A stretch of 64,000 nucleotides of DNA from NCBI GenBank assembly GCA_035624355.1, contig DASPRQ010000027.1, forward strand, positions 1-64,000, written 5' to 3'. Positions 46,351 through 54,780 of this stretch are shown here, piece after piece. Position numbers and translations under genes: made by a program. Origin of the DNA: Usitatibacter sp035624355 (GTDB lineage Bacteria; Pseudomonadota; Gammaproteobacteria; Burkholderiales; Usitatibacteraceae). Below the pieces are notes generated by a model. That model had not been told where the DNA came from and ran no database searches. It saw nothing but the letters and a program-made list of their open reading frames with translations. How positions within the stretch are numbered: the stretch's first letter is position 1; the number at the start of each line of letters is the position of its first letter.

Positions 46351-47208
46351 TCAGGCGGCCCGTTGCGGCGCGTTGCCGCGATGGTAGACGCGATCGGCCG
46401 GCAGGAGCTCCGAGGGAGCGAGCAGCCCCTCTGCGCGCAGCGCTTCGTAATGCGGGGCGAAATCCGGCGCCGTGGCCTCGAAGAGCTCGTCGAAGCCGCG
46501 GATCACGAAGTACGTCTCCTGGAAGGTGTCGATCTTGTAGCGCGTGCGCATGATGCGCAGGAGGTCGAAGCCGACGCGGTTGGGCTCGGGGCTCTCGACG
46601 CAGTGGCGGATCTCGCCGCCCGAGGAGAGGATGCCGGCCCCGTAGGCGCGCAGCCCTTCGCGCGTGTCGATGAGCCCGAACTCGACGGTGTACCAGTACA
46701 GCCGCGCGAGCATCTCGATCGCGCCCAGCGCGTGGGCCTTGATGCCGCCGCGCCCGTAGGCCTGCATGTAGTCGGCGAAGACGGGATTGAAGAGCATCGG
46801 CACGTGCCCGAAGAAGTCGTGGAACACGTCGGGCTCGACGATGTAATCGAACTCGCCCGGCTCGCGCAGCCACACCGTCACGGGGAAGCGGCGGTTCGCG
46901 AGGTGCTCGAAGAAGACGAGGTCGGGCACGAGCCCCGGGACCGCGGCGAGCTCCCAGCGCGTGGCCGCGGCGAGCCTGCGGTTGATCGCCTCGAAGCGCG
47001 GGATGCCCGCCTCGTAGTCGAGGGTGGCGAGCGTGGCGCGGAACTCCTCGCAGGCGTAGCGCGGGACGAGCGCCGCCTGCCGTGCGCACAGCCGCCGCCA
47101 CAGCTCGTGCTCCTCGCGCGTGTAGGCGCCCCAGTCCTGCTCCACCGTGTAGTCGGCACGGATGCGGCTGTAGTCGCCGCGCAGCGCGTGGTCGGTCTGG
47201 CCCGTCAT
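46351..47208 (-). CDS. phhA: phenylalanine-4-hydroxylase
   Basis: 285 residues. It hydroxylates phenylalanine to tyrosine using tetrahydropterin, O2 and non-haem iron. The iron site is in FHDFFGHVPML (two histidines) with a glutamate further on (YWYTVEFGL), and the ETYFVI segment near the C-terminus is normal. There is no regulatory ACT domain, as usual in bacteria. It is last in the hppD-hmgA-FAH-phhA operon and overlaps FAH by 4 nt. A pterin carbinolamine dehydratase gene is not in this window. Confidence 0.96.
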   Translation of the reverse strand: MTGQTDHALRGDYSRIRADYTVEQDWGAYTREEHELWRRLCARQAALVPRYACEEFRATLATLDYEAGIPRFEAINRRLAAATRWELAAVPGLVPDLVFFEHLANRRFPVTVWLREPGEFDYIVEPDVFHDFFGHVPMLFNPVFADYMQAYGRGGIKAHALGAIEMLARLYWYTVEFGLIDTREGLRAYGAGILSSGGEIRHCVESPEPNRVGFDLLRIMRTRYKIDTFQETYFVIRGFDELFEATAPDFAPHYEALRAEGLLAPSELLPADRVYHRGNAPQRAA

Positions 47209-48218
47209 CGCGCCGGCCCCGGGGGAACGTAACGCTCCACCCGCTGCTCGATCGCGCCGAAGACGCTCGCCCCCGCGCGATCGCGCATCTCGATCGAAAC
47301 CATGTCGCCGAAGCGCAGGAAGGGCGTCTTCGCCGCGCCGCGCTCCACCTGCTCGACCAGGCGCGCCTCCATCAGGCACGCGTAGCCCGCGGCCGGATCG
47401 CGGTTGGAGACCGTGCCGGTGCCGACCAGCGTGCCCGCGGGAAGCTCGCGCGTCCTCGCGGCGTGGGCGATGAGCTCGGGCAGGCCGAAGGCGGCGTCCA
47501 CGCCTGCGTCCGGGTGCCCGAGCACCGCACCGTTCACGCGGCATTCGAGCGCGAGGTGCACGCGGCCGTCCTTCCACGCCTCGCCCAGCTCGTCGGGCGT
47601 GGCGGCCACCGGGGCGAGCGCGTTGGCGCCCTTGCCGTTCACGAAGCCGAAGCCCTTGGCGAGCTCGGCCGGGATGAGGCGCCGGAACGACACGTCGTTC
47701 ACGAGGGTTAGGAGGCGCACGGCAAGCGCGGCTTGCGCGGGCGTGGCGCCCATCGCGACGTCGCCCACGAGGGCCGCCACTTCGCCCTCGAGGTCCACGC
47801 CCCAGTCCTCCGAAAGCGCGCGGATGGGATCGCGCGGCCCCATCATGCGGCCCGCGCCGCCCTGGTACATGAGCGGATCGCGGTGGAAGCTCTCGGGCAC
47901 CGTGTCGCCGCGCGCGCGCCTCACGCGCTCCACGTGCGGGAGGTACGCGGAGCCGTCGAGCCATTCGTAGGCGCGGGGGAGCGGCGCGTCCACGCCGCCT
48001 TCCGCGAGCCGCGCGGCGAAGTCCACCGAGCCCGCGACCGGTCCGCGCTCGATCGCCGCGGCGAGCTCGGCCAGCCGCGGCGCCACCGCCTCCCAGCGCT
48101 CGAGCGCCTCCTGCATCGAGGCGGCGATGCCCCGCGCGGGAACCGCGCGCGCGAGGTCGCGGCTCACGACCGCGAGCGTGCCGTCGCGCCCCGGCCCCTT
48201 CAGCGACGCGAGCTTCAT
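47205..48218 (-). CDS. fumarylacetoacetate hydrolase family protein
   Basis: 337 residues. The FAH fold is seen in EDWGVDLEGEVAALVGD (metal-binding acidic residues), VRLLTLVNDVSFRRL, KGANALAPV and GTGTVSNRD. Given its place between hmgA and phhA it is most likely the fumarylacetoacetase that ends tyrosine degradation, giving fumarate and acetoacetate. It is shorter than the mammalian-type enzyme (~420 residues). The ATG at 48218 overlaps the hmgA stop by 4 nt. No maleylacetoacetate isomerase gene is seen in this operon. Confidence 0.92.
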   Translation of the reverse strand: MKLASLKGPGRDGTLAVVSRDLARAVPARGIAASMQEALERWEAVAPRLAELAAAIERGPVAGSVDFAARLAEGGVDAPLPRAYEWLDGSAYLPHVERVRRARGDTVPESFHRDPLMYQGGAGRMMGPRDPIRALSEDWGVDLEGEVAALVGDVAMGATPAQAALAVRLLTLVNDVSFRRLIPAELAKGFGFVNGKGANALAPVAATPDELGEAWKDGRVHLALECRVNGAVLGHPDAGVDAAFGLPELIAHAARTRELPAGTLVGTGTVSNRDPAAGYACLMEARLVEQVERGAAKTPFLRFGDMVSIEMRDRAGASVFGAIEQRVERYVPPGPAR

Positions 48219-49537
48219 CGCGCGCCCTTGCCCGGGGGGAGGACGGCCGCCGCGAACCCGTCCCACGCGCGGTCGTACTCGCGGTCCATCGACGGCGACC
48301 GCAGCGCGTGCGCGGTGGGCTCGAATGGATAGCGGCACTCGAACATGAACGCGAGCGCGTCGTCGATGCGGCGGGGAACGAGCTCCGCGCCCACGGCCGC
48401 CTCGTACGACGCGCGGTCCGGGCCGTGGGCGGTCATCGCATTGTGCAGGCTCGCCCCGCCGGGCACGAAGCCGCCGCGCTTCGCCTCGTACTCGCCGCGC
48501 ACGAGCCCCATGAATTCGCTCATCGCGTTGCGGTGGAAGTAAGGCGGGCGAAAGGTGTCCTCGGCCACGCTCCAGCGCGGTGGGAAGATCACGAAGTCCA
48601 CGTTCGCGGTGCCGGGCGTGTCGGAAGGCGACGTGAGCACCGTGAAGATCGACGGATCGGGATGGTCGAAGGTGACCGTGTTCATCGCGTTGAAGCGCGC
48701 GAGGTCGTAGCGGTACGGATGGTAGTTGCCGTGCCACGCGACCACGTCGAGGGGCGAATGGCCGCAGCTCGCCGCCCATAGGTGGCCGCCGGAGCGCGCG
48801 ACGATCTCCGTCGGCCCCGCGCGATCCTCGTACGCCGCGACGGGCACCTCGAAGTCGCGCGCGTTGGCGAGCCCGTTCGCGCCGATGGGGCCCAGCTCCG
48901 GCAGCCGGAACGGCGCGCCGTGGTTCTCGCACACGTAGCCGCGCGCAGCCCCGCCCGCGAGCCCGACGCGGAAGCGCACGCCCCGGGGGATGACGGCGAC
49001 CTCGCCGGGCGCGACCACGAGGCGCCCCATCTCGGTCGCGACGTCCAGGGCGCCCTCCTGCGGGACGAGGAGGAGCTCGCCGTCGGCGTCGTACATCACC
49101 CGCTCCATGGAGCGGTTCGCCGCGTAAATGTGCACGCTCGCCCCGCGCTGCGCGCGTGCGTCGCCGGCGGCGGCGAGGGTGGCCAGTCCCGCGAGGAAAT
49201 CCGTCGGGCCCTCGGGAAGCTGCGGCGGCCCCCAGCGCAGGCGGTTGGGCGGGCACTCCGCCTCGCCGCACGGCGCGGCGCGCAGCCGCCCGTCGTCGAT
49301 GCGCCGGAACGGACCGTGCATCGCCGAGGGGCGCAGGCGGTAGAGCCACGAGCGCAGGTTCTGCGCGCGCGGCGCGGTGAACGCCGTGCCCGAGAGCTGC
49401 TCGGCGTAGAGGCCGAAAGGGACGCGCTGCGGCGAGTTGCGCCCGCGCGGCAGCGCCCCCTCGACCGCCTCGGTCTCGTGCGGCCCGCCGAGCCCGTGGA
49501 GATAGCGCAGCACCGCCTGCGTCGCCCGATCGTTCAT
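48215..49537 (-). CDS. hmgA: homogentisate 1,2-dioxygenase
   Basis: 440 residues, typical length. It opens the ring of homogentisate to maleylacetoacetate with Fe(II) and O2. The metal-site region FHRNAMSEFMGL supplies His and Glu, with the second His in the ASLHNAMTAHGPD region; SGTAFTAPR and WLYRLRPS are N-terminal hallmarks. The gene lies between hppD (14 nt upstream) and FAH (4-nt overlap). Confidence 0.97.
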   Translation of the reverse strand: MNDRATQAVLRYLHGLGGPHETEAVEGALPRGRNSPQRVPFGLYAEQLSGTAFTAPRAQNLRSWLYRLRPSAMHGPFRRIDDGRLRAAPCGEAECPPNRLRWGPPQLPEGPTDFLAGLATLAAAGDARAQRGASVHIYAANRSMERVMYDADGELLLVPQEGALDVATEMGRLVVAPGEVAVIPRGVRFRVGLAGGAARGYVCENHGAPFRLPELGPIGANGLANARDFEVPVAAYEDRAGPTEIVARSGGHLWAASCGHSPLDVVAWHGNYHPYRYDLARFNAMNTVTFDHPDPSIFTVLTSPSDTPGTANVDFVIFPPRWSVAEDTFRPPYFHRNAMSEFMGLVRGEYEAKRGGFVPGGASLHNAMTAHGPDRASYEAAVGAELVPRRIDDALAFMFECRYPFEPTAHALRSPSMDREYDRAWDGFAAAVLPPGKGAR

Positions 49538-49551
49538 CGCGTCCCGCCCGT

Positions 49552-50658
49552 TCAGACCACGCCCCGCGCGATCTGGTCCGCCTCGATCGACTCGAAGAGC
49601 GCCCGGAAATTGCCCTCCCCGAAGCCTTCGTTGCCCTTGCGCTGGATGATCTCGAAGAAGATCGGCCCGATCACGGTCTCGGTGAAGATCTGCAGGAGCT
49701 TGTCCTCGCGCCGGTCCTTGTCGAGCCCCTCGCCGTCGATGAGGATGCGGTCGCGCCTCAGGCGCTCGAGGTCCTCGCCGTGGTCGGGCATGCGCGCGCG
49801 CACCCGCTCGTAGTAGGCGTCGGGGGTATCGAGGAAGCGCACGCCGCGCGCGCGCAGCGCCTCCACGGTCCCGTAGATGTCCGCGGTCGAGAGCGCGATG
49901 TGCTGGATGCCCTCGCCCTTGTACGCGTCGAGGTACTCCTGGATCTGCGACTTGCGGTCCGAGGGCTCGTTGATCGGGATGCGGATCTTGCCGCAGGGGC
50001 TCGTCAGCGCGCGCGAGGTGAGCCCGGTCCTGCGCCCCTGGATGTCGAAGTAGCGGATCTCGCGGAAGCCGAAGAGCCGCTCGTAGAACTCCGCCCACAC
50101 GTCCATGCGCCCGGGGTAGACGTTGTGCGTGAGGTGGTCGATCTCGCCGAGCCCCGCGCCGCCGGGATGCTGCGGAGCGCCCTCGATCGGCACGAAGTCC
50201 ACGTCGTAGATCGAGAGGCTCCCGCCCGCGTAGCCTCCCGATGAGGAATTCCTCGGGTAGCGGTCGACGAGGTAGATGAGGCTCCCGCCGATGCCCTGGA
50301 TCGCCGGGATGCTGAGCTCCATGGGCCCCACCTTGCCGTGGAAGGGCTTCGCCCCCAGGCCGAGCGCCCGGGTGTAGGCGCGCGCCGCGTCCTTCACCCG
50401 GATCGCGAAGGCGCACGCCGACGGCCCGTGCACGCGCGCGAACGATTGGGCGAAGCTGTCGGGCTCGCGGTTCACGACGAAGTTGATCGCGCCCTGGCGG
50501 TAGAGGAGCACGTCCTTCGAGCGGTGGCGCGCGACGGCGACGAAGCCCATCTGCTCGAAGAGCTCGCCCAGCAGCCCCGGATCGGGCGCGGTGTATTCGA
50601 CGAACTCGAAGCCGTCGGTGCCCATGGGGTTGTCGCGGATCGGCTCGGCGGGGCTCAT
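49552..50658 (-). CDS. hppD: 4-hydroxyphenylpyruvate dioxygenase
   Basis: 368 residues. It converts 4-hydroxyphenylpyruvate to homogentisate using non-haem iron. Iron ligands are the histidines in EIDHLTHNV and IQHIALS and the glutamate in FFEIIQRKG. The start at 50658 (MSPAEPIRD) has GAGGAGG upstream; the frame stays open to 50778, but that stretch crosses the operators and promoter. First gene of the operon, divergent from an Lrp-type regulator. Confidence 0.97.
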   Translation of the reverse strand: MSPAEPIRDNPMGTDGFEFVEYTAPDPGLLGELFEQMGFVAVARHRSKDVLLYRQGAINFVVNREPDSFAQSFARVHGPSACAFAIRVKDAARAYTRALGLGAKPFHGKVGPMELSIPAIQGIGGSLIYLVDRYPRNSSSGGYAGGSLSIYDVDFVPIEGAPQHPGGAGLGEIDHLTHNVYPGRMDVWAEFYERLFGFREIRYFDIQGRRTGLTSRALTSPCGKIRIPINEPSDRKSQIQEYLDAYKGEGIQHIALSTADIYGTVEALRARGVRFLDTPDAYYERVRARMPDHGEDLERLRRDRILIDGEGLDKDRREDKLLQIFTETVIGPIFFEIIQRKGNEGFGEGNFRALFESIEADQIARGVV

Positions 50659-50696
50659 GGCGGCCTCCTCGGCTCGGCGTGGCGGGAATGCGCCAG

Positions 50697-50703
50697 TGTA
50701 TAA
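50697..50703 (-). promoter_or_regulatory. -10 region of hppD-hmgA-FAH-phhA
   Basis: Minus-strand GTTATACA gives TTATAC/TATACA about 39 nt before the hppD ATG. The upstream TTGCAA is a weak, widely spaced -35 and lies inside the first palindromic operator. Confidence 0.4.
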
Positions 50704-50713
50704 CGCACCCGCC

Positions 50714-50726
50714 GCAATAGGATTGC
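50714..50726. promoter_or_regulatory. palindromic operator 1 (probable Lrp/AsnC site)
   Basis: GCAAT-AGG-ATTGC, 5-bp perfect arms, placed just upstream of the hppD -10. Confidence 0.5.
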
Positions 50727-50752
50727 AAAGTCGAGCGCCTTTGGCGCGCTTC

Positions 50753-50769
50753 GCGCAATAATATTGCGC
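50753..50769. promoter_or_regulatory. palindromic operator 2 (probable Lrp/AsnC site)
   Basis: GCGCAAT-AAT-ATTGCGC, 7-bp perfect arms, containing the same GCAAT-N3-ATTGC core as operator 1. The centres are 41 bp apart, close to four helical turns. It lies 23 nt before the regulator's ATG. Confidence 0.6.
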
Positions 50770-50792
50770 CATTCCCATCCCGCGCGACCGAC

Positions 50793-51275
50793 ATGACGCC
50801 CCTTCGCCTCTCCCGCACCGACCGCCGCCTCCTCGACCTCCTGCAGCGCGACGCGAGCCTCACCAACCAGGAGCTCGCCGCGCGCGTGAGCCTGTCGCCG
50901 AGCGCGTGCCTGCGCCGGGTGCGCGCCCTCGAGCGCGCGGGCGTGATCCGCCGCTACGTGGCCCTGCTCGACGCGCGCAAGGTCGGGCTCGGCCTCGTGG
51001 GCTTCGTCACGGTGAAGCTCGAGAAGCGGGGGCGCATGCCGACCGACGCCTTCGCCCGGGCGGTGAAGGACTGGCCCGAGGTGCTCGCCTGCCACGCGCT
51101 CACGGGCGACATGGACTACGTCCTGCGCGTGCAGGTGGAGGACCTCGACCACTTCTCGCGCTTCGTGATGGAGTCCCTCCTCAAGCACCCCGGCGTGCTC
51201 GACGTGAAGTCGAGCTTCGTGCTCGAGGAGGTGAAGGAGACGACCGCGCTGCCGCTCGCGCACCTCGCCGCATGA
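50793..51275 (+). CDS. Lrp/AsnC-family transcriptional regulator
   Basis: 160 residues. The N-terminal helix-turn-helix (LSRTDRRLLDLLQRDASLTNQELAARVSLSPSACLRRVRALE in outline) is followed by a RAM/ACT ligand domain (CHALTGDMDYVLRV, ESLLKHPGV). It faces hppD across a 134-nt region with two matching palindromes, so it probably controls aromatic amino acid catabolism and itself. Phenylalanine, tyrosine or a keto acid would be logical effectors (inference). Confidence 0.93.
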   Translation: MTPLRLSRTDRRLLDLLQRDASLTNQELAARVSLSPSACLRRVRALERAGVIRRYVALLDARKVGLGLVGFVTVKLEKRGRMPTDAFARAVKDWPEVLACHALTGDMDYVLRVQVEDLDHFSRFVMESLLKHPGVLDVKSSFVLEEVKETTALPLAHLAA

Positions 51276-51299
51276 GTCGCGCGGGCGCCCGCGGCCAAA

Positions 51300-51329
51300 T
51301 TGACTTGCCGCGCGGCGTTCCGGCATGAT
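51300..51329 (+). promoter_or_regulatory. promoter candidate for the peptide ABC transporter operon
   Basis: TTGACT (51300-51305), 18-nt spacer, CATGAT (51324-51329). Predicted start near 51336, giving a leader of about 54 nt. Confidence 0.4.
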
Positions 51330-51389
51330 GGGCCCGTCCGCCCGCGGCGCCGAGACGTCGATGCGGCACCGCCCGCGCCGCCCCTTCCC

Positions 51390-52373
51390 GTGATCGCCTT
51401 CCTCCTGCGCCGAGCGCTCCAGGCCATCCTCGTGATGCTGGTGGTGGGATTCATCTCGTTCGGGCTGTTCAACTTCGTGGGCGATCCGGTGTCCCAGATG
51501 GTGCCCCCCGAAGCCACCCAGGCGGACCGCGACGCCATGCGCCACGCCCTCGGGCTCGACCGCCCCTTCTACGTCCAGTTCGGCACCTTCCTCGCCAACG
51601 CGCTGCACGGCGACTTCGGCCTGTCGCTGCGGCTGGGGCGCCCCGTGTCCGCGCTCATCGCCGAGCGGCTCCCGGCCACGCTGGAGCTCTCCTTCACGGC
51701 GGCGCTCATCGGGCTCGCGGTGGGGATCCCCGCCGGCGTCTATACGGCGCTCAAGCGCGACTCGTGGCTTTCGCGCGCGACGCTCACCATCTCGCTCGTC
51801 GGCGTGTCGCTGCCCAACTTCATCATCGGCATCTTCCTCATCCTCGTGTTCGCCGTGTGGCTGGGCGTGCTGCCCTCCTTCGGCCGTGGAGATACGGTGC
51901 AGCTGGGGTTCTGGTCCACGGGGCTGCTCACGGCCTCGGGCCTCAAGGCGCTGATCCTTCCGGCCATCACGCTCGGCTTCTTTCCGCTCACGCTCGTCAT
52001 GCGGCTCGTGCGCTCGGAGATGCTCGAGGTGCTGAGGTCGGACTACATCAAGTTCGCCCGCGCGCGCGGCCTCACCGACCGCGCCGTGAACTTCGGCCAC
52101 GCGCTCCGCAACACGCTCGTGCCGGTGATCACGATCACGGGCCTGCAGCTCGGCGGCATCATCGCCTTCGCGATCATCACCGAGCAGGTGTTCCAGTGGC
52201 CCGGGATGGGGCTGCTCTTCGTCCAGGCGGTGCAGTTCGCCGACGTCCCGGTGATGGCGGCGTACCTGTGCCTCATCGGGCTCGTCTTCGTGGTGATCAA
52301 CCTCGTGGTGGACCTGCTCTACTACCTCGTCGATCCGCGGCTGCGGGTCGAGAAGGGCGCCGAGGCCCGCTGA
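51390..52373 (+). CDS. dipeptide/oligopeptide ABC transporter permease (DppB-like)
   Basis: 327 residues, about six transmembrane helices. The cytoplasmic EAA loop (LEVLRSDYIKFARARGL) docks an ATPase. LLRRALQAILVMLVVG at the start and VFQWPGMGLLF near the end are typical of DppB/GsiC. The GTG at 51390 is used since no nearby ATG gives a normal N-terminus. It overlaps the next permease by one base. No binding-protein gene is in the operon. Confidence 0.93.
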   Translation: MIAFLLRRALQAILVMLVVGFISFGLFNFVGDPVSQMVPPEATQADRDAMRHALGLDRPFYVQFGTFLANALHGDFGLSLRLGRPVSALIAERLPATLELSFTAALIGLAVGIPAGVYTALKRDSWLSRATLTISLVGVSLPNFIIGIFLILVFAVWLGVLPSFGRGDTVQLGFWSTGLLTASGLKALILPAITLGFFPLTLVMRLVRSEMLEVLRSDYIKFARARGLTDRAVNFGHALRNTLVPVITITGLQLGGIIAFAIITEQVFQWPGMGLLFVQAVQFADVPVMAAYLCLIGLVFVVINLVVDLLYYLVDPRLRVEKGAEAR

Positions 52374-53284
52374 TGCCCTCGCTCGCCGCCCTGCTCGACA
52401 GCGACGTCTTCTACAGCTTCCGGCGCCGGCCCGAGGTGATCGTCTCGGCCGTCGTCGTGGCCGCCTTCGTCGTGGGCGCGCTCTTCGCGCCGTGGGTCGC
52501 GCCCCACGACCCGTTCGACCTCGCCACGCTCAACCTCGGCGACGCCTTCACGCCCCCCGCGTGGAGCGGCCACGGCCACGCCGGCTACCTCTTCGGCACC
52601 GACGACCAGGGGCGCGACATGCTCTCGGCGATCATCTTCGGCTCGCGGATGTCGCTGCTCGTGGGCCTGGTCTCCACGCTGGCCGCGCTCGTCCTCGGGG
52701 TCGCCCTCGGGCTCGTGAGCGGCTACGCGGGCGGCGCGGTGGACGCGTTCATCATGCGGGTGGCCGACGTGCAGCTGTCCTTCCCCGCGATCCTCATCGC
52801 GCTCCTCGTGGACGGGCTCGCGCGCGCGGCCCTGCCGCGCGAGATGCAGGACCAGCTGGCGCTCTACGTCCTCGTGGTCGCGATCGCGGCCTCGGGCTGG
52901 GTGCGCTACGCCCGGACCGTGCGCGGCACCACCCTCGTCGAGCGCAACAAGGAGTACGTCCAGGCCGCGCGCGTGATCGGAAGGCATCCGGCCGCCATCA
53001 TGTTCTCCCACGTGCTGCCCAACACGCTGGGACCCGTGCTCGTGCTCGGCACGCTGCACATCGGGGAAGCGATCATCACCGAGGCGACGCTGTCGTACCT
53101 GGGGGTGGGCGTGCCGCCGACGCAGCCCTCGCTCGGCACGCTGATCCGCAACGGCAACGACTTCCTGCTTTCGGGGGAATGGTGGATCACCGTGTTCCCC
53201 GCCGCGGCCCTGGTCCTGCTGGTGCTCGCCATCAACGTCCTGGGGGACTGGCTTCGCGACGCCCTCAACCCCAGGCTTCGCTAG
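52373..53284 (+). CDS. dipeptide/oligopeptide ABC transporter permease (DppC-like)
   Basis: 303 residues with five to six transmembrane helices and a 40-residue cytosolic N-terminus. FGTDDQGRDMLSAIIFGSRMSLLVG and the EAA loop (KEYVQAARVIGRHPA), plus TEATLSYLGVGVPP, identify DppC/OppC. It pairs with the upstream permease. The start shares one base with the previous stop (TGATG). Confidence 0.94.
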   Translation: MPSLAALLDSDVFYSFRRRPEVIVSAVVVAAFVVGALFAPWVAPHDPFDLATLNLGDAFTPPAWSGHGHAGYLFGTDDQGRDMLSAIIFGSRMSLLVGLVSTLAALVLGVALGLVSGYAGGAVDAFIMRVADVQLSFPAILIALLVDGLARAALPREMQDQLALYVLVVAIAASGWVRYARTVRGTTLVERNKEYVQAARVIGRHPAAIMFSHVLPNTLGPVLVLGTLHIGEAIITEATLSYLGVGVPPTQPSLGTLIRNGNDFLLSGEWWITVFPAAALVLLVLAINVLGDWLRDALNPRLR

Positions 53285-53305
53285 CGTCGCGTGAAAGGCC
53301 GTGCC

Positions 53306-53698
53306 ATGAAACGCCCGTACTTCCTCCTGCTCGTCCCGCTCGCCGCCGCCGCGGCCTCCGGGCCCTACGACCAGCCCTACTCGATCATCGAGAAGGACCC
53401 GATCCGCTCGGCCGACCCGAACGTGATCCCGCTCGTCATCAACCGCGTCGACGACCGCAACGCGCTCAACCTCGCCCGCGCGGTCGTCCCCCCGGGCCGC
53501 CACCAGGTCACCGTGGACGTGCCGGCGCGCAAGGGCTTCCCCGCCAGCCAGCACACCTTCGAGCTCACGACCGAGCCGTGCACGCGCTACTACATCGCCG
53601 CGAAGCTCGACAATCCCGTGGGCCAGCGCTGGGAGCCGATCGTGCGCAGCCACGAGCGCATCGGCGAGTGCGAGAAGAAGTTCGCCCTGGCCCGATGA
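53306..53698 (+). CDS. small exported protein of unknown function in a transporter operon
   Basis: 130 residues. The signal peptide MKRPYFLLLVPLAAAAASG is followed by a mature domain of about 110 residues with two cysteines that could form a disulfide. I do not recognise the family. It is placed between the permease and ATPase genes, overlapping the ATPase start by 4 nt, so it is made with the importer, perhaps as an accessory periplasmic factor. It is far too small to be a peptide-binding protein. The ATG at 53306 follows GAAAGGCC; a GTG at 53291 would add five residues. Confidence 0.7.
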   Translation: MKRPYFLLLVPLAAAAASGPYDQPYSIIEKDPIRSADPNVIPLVINRVDDRNALNLARAVVPPGRHQVTVDVPARKGFPASQHTFELTTEPCTRYYIAAKLDNPVGQRWEPIVRSHERIGECEKKFALAR

Positions 53699-54780
53699 CG
53701 ACGAAGGAACCGGGGACGGACCCCAAGCCGGGAGAGCCGGGGTCCGTCTCCGCAAGCAGGGAGGGGAAAGCCCTGCTTGCGGTGCGCGACCTGCGGGTCG
53801 AGTTCAACACGCGGCGCGGGACCCTGGTGGCGGTCGACGGCGTGAGCTTCGACATCGCGCCCGGCGAGGTGCTGGGCGTGGTGGGCGAATCGGGCGCCGG
53901 CAAGTCGCTCACCGGCTCGGCGATCATCGGGCTGCTCGAGCCGCCGGGGCGCATCGCCGCCGGCGAGATCCTGCTCGAGGGCAGCCGCATCGACCGCCTG
54001 CCGGCGGAGGCGATGCGCCGCGTCCGCGGCCGGCGCATCGGCGCGATCTTCCAGGACCCGCTCACCTCGCTCAACCCGCTCTTCACCGTCGGGCGCCAGC
54101 TCGTGGAGACGATCCGCACGCACCTGCCGCTCGACGAGGCCGCCGCCCGCCGCCGCGCGACCGAGCTGCTCGCGGAGGTGGGCATCCCGGCCCCGGAGCG
54201 GCGCGTCGACCACTACCCCCACCAGTTCTCCGGCGGCATGCGCCAGCGCGTGGTGATCGCCCTCGCGCTGTGCGCGAACCCGCGCCTCGTGATCGCCGAC
54301 GAGCCCACCACCGCGCTCGACGTCTCGATCCAGGCGCAGATCATCACGCTCATCAAGCGCCTGTGCCGGGAACACGGCACGGCGGTGATGCTCGTCACCC
54401 ACGACATGGGCGTGATCGCGGAGACCGCCGACCGCGTGGCCGTGATGTACGCCGGCCGCATCGTGGAGATCGGCCCGGTGCAGGCGGTGATCCACGACCC
54501 GCAGCACCCGTACACCGCGGGCCTCATGGGCTCGATCCCCACCGTGGGCGCCGCGCTCGGGCGCCTGCCCCAGATCGAGGGCTCCATGCCGCGCCTGGAC
54601 GCCATCCCCGCGGGATGTCCCTTCCATCCGCGCTGTCCGCGCGCCTTCGAGCGCTGCCGGGCGGCACGTCCCGAGCTGATGCCCGCGAACCGCACCCGCG
54701 CGGCGTGCTGGCTCAACTCGCCGGAGCGCGCGGCGCCGGGCGCGGGCCCCGCGTGGAGCGAGGGAGCGGTGCATGGCTGA
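53695..54780 (+). CDS. dipeptide/oligopeptide ABC transporter ATPase (DppD-like)
   Basis: 361 residues. Walker A is GESGAGKSLTG, signature FSGGMRQR, Walker B VIADEPTTALD, and the peptide-importer C-terminal motif is CPFHPRCP. About 22 extra N-terminal residues (MTTKEPGTDPKPGEPGSVSA) precede the domain and are encoded by an inverted repeat (53712-53751), which suggests a repeat inserted at the start of the gene. It overlaps the small exported protein by 4 nt and the second ATPase by 8 nt. Confidence 0.94.
   Translation: MTTKEPGTDPKPGEPGSVSASREGKALLAVRDLRVEFNTRRGTLVAVDGVSFDIAPGEVLGVVGESGAGKSLTGSAIIGLLEPPGRIAAGEILLEGSRIDRLPAEAMRRVRGRRIGAIFQDPLTSLNPLFTVGRQLVETIRTHLPLDEAAARRRATELLAEVGIPAPERRVDHYPHQFSGGMRQRVVIALALCANPRLVIADEPTTALDVSIQAQIITLIKRLCREHGTAVMLVTHDMGVIAETADRVAVMYAGRIVEIGPVQAVIHDPQHPYTAGLMGSIPTVGAALGRLPQIEGSMPRLDAIPAGCPFHPRCPRAFERCRAARPELMPANRTRAACWLNSPERAAPGAGPAWSEGAVHG
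53712..53751. repeat. inverted repeat within the 5' end of the dppD-like gene
   Basis: GGGGACGGACCCC (53712-53724) and GGGGTCCGTCTCC (53739-53751) pair at 12 of 13 positions around 14 nt. It is translated as a Pro/Gly-rich extension. The core resembles the palindrome at 38658-38678. Confidence 0.65.
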
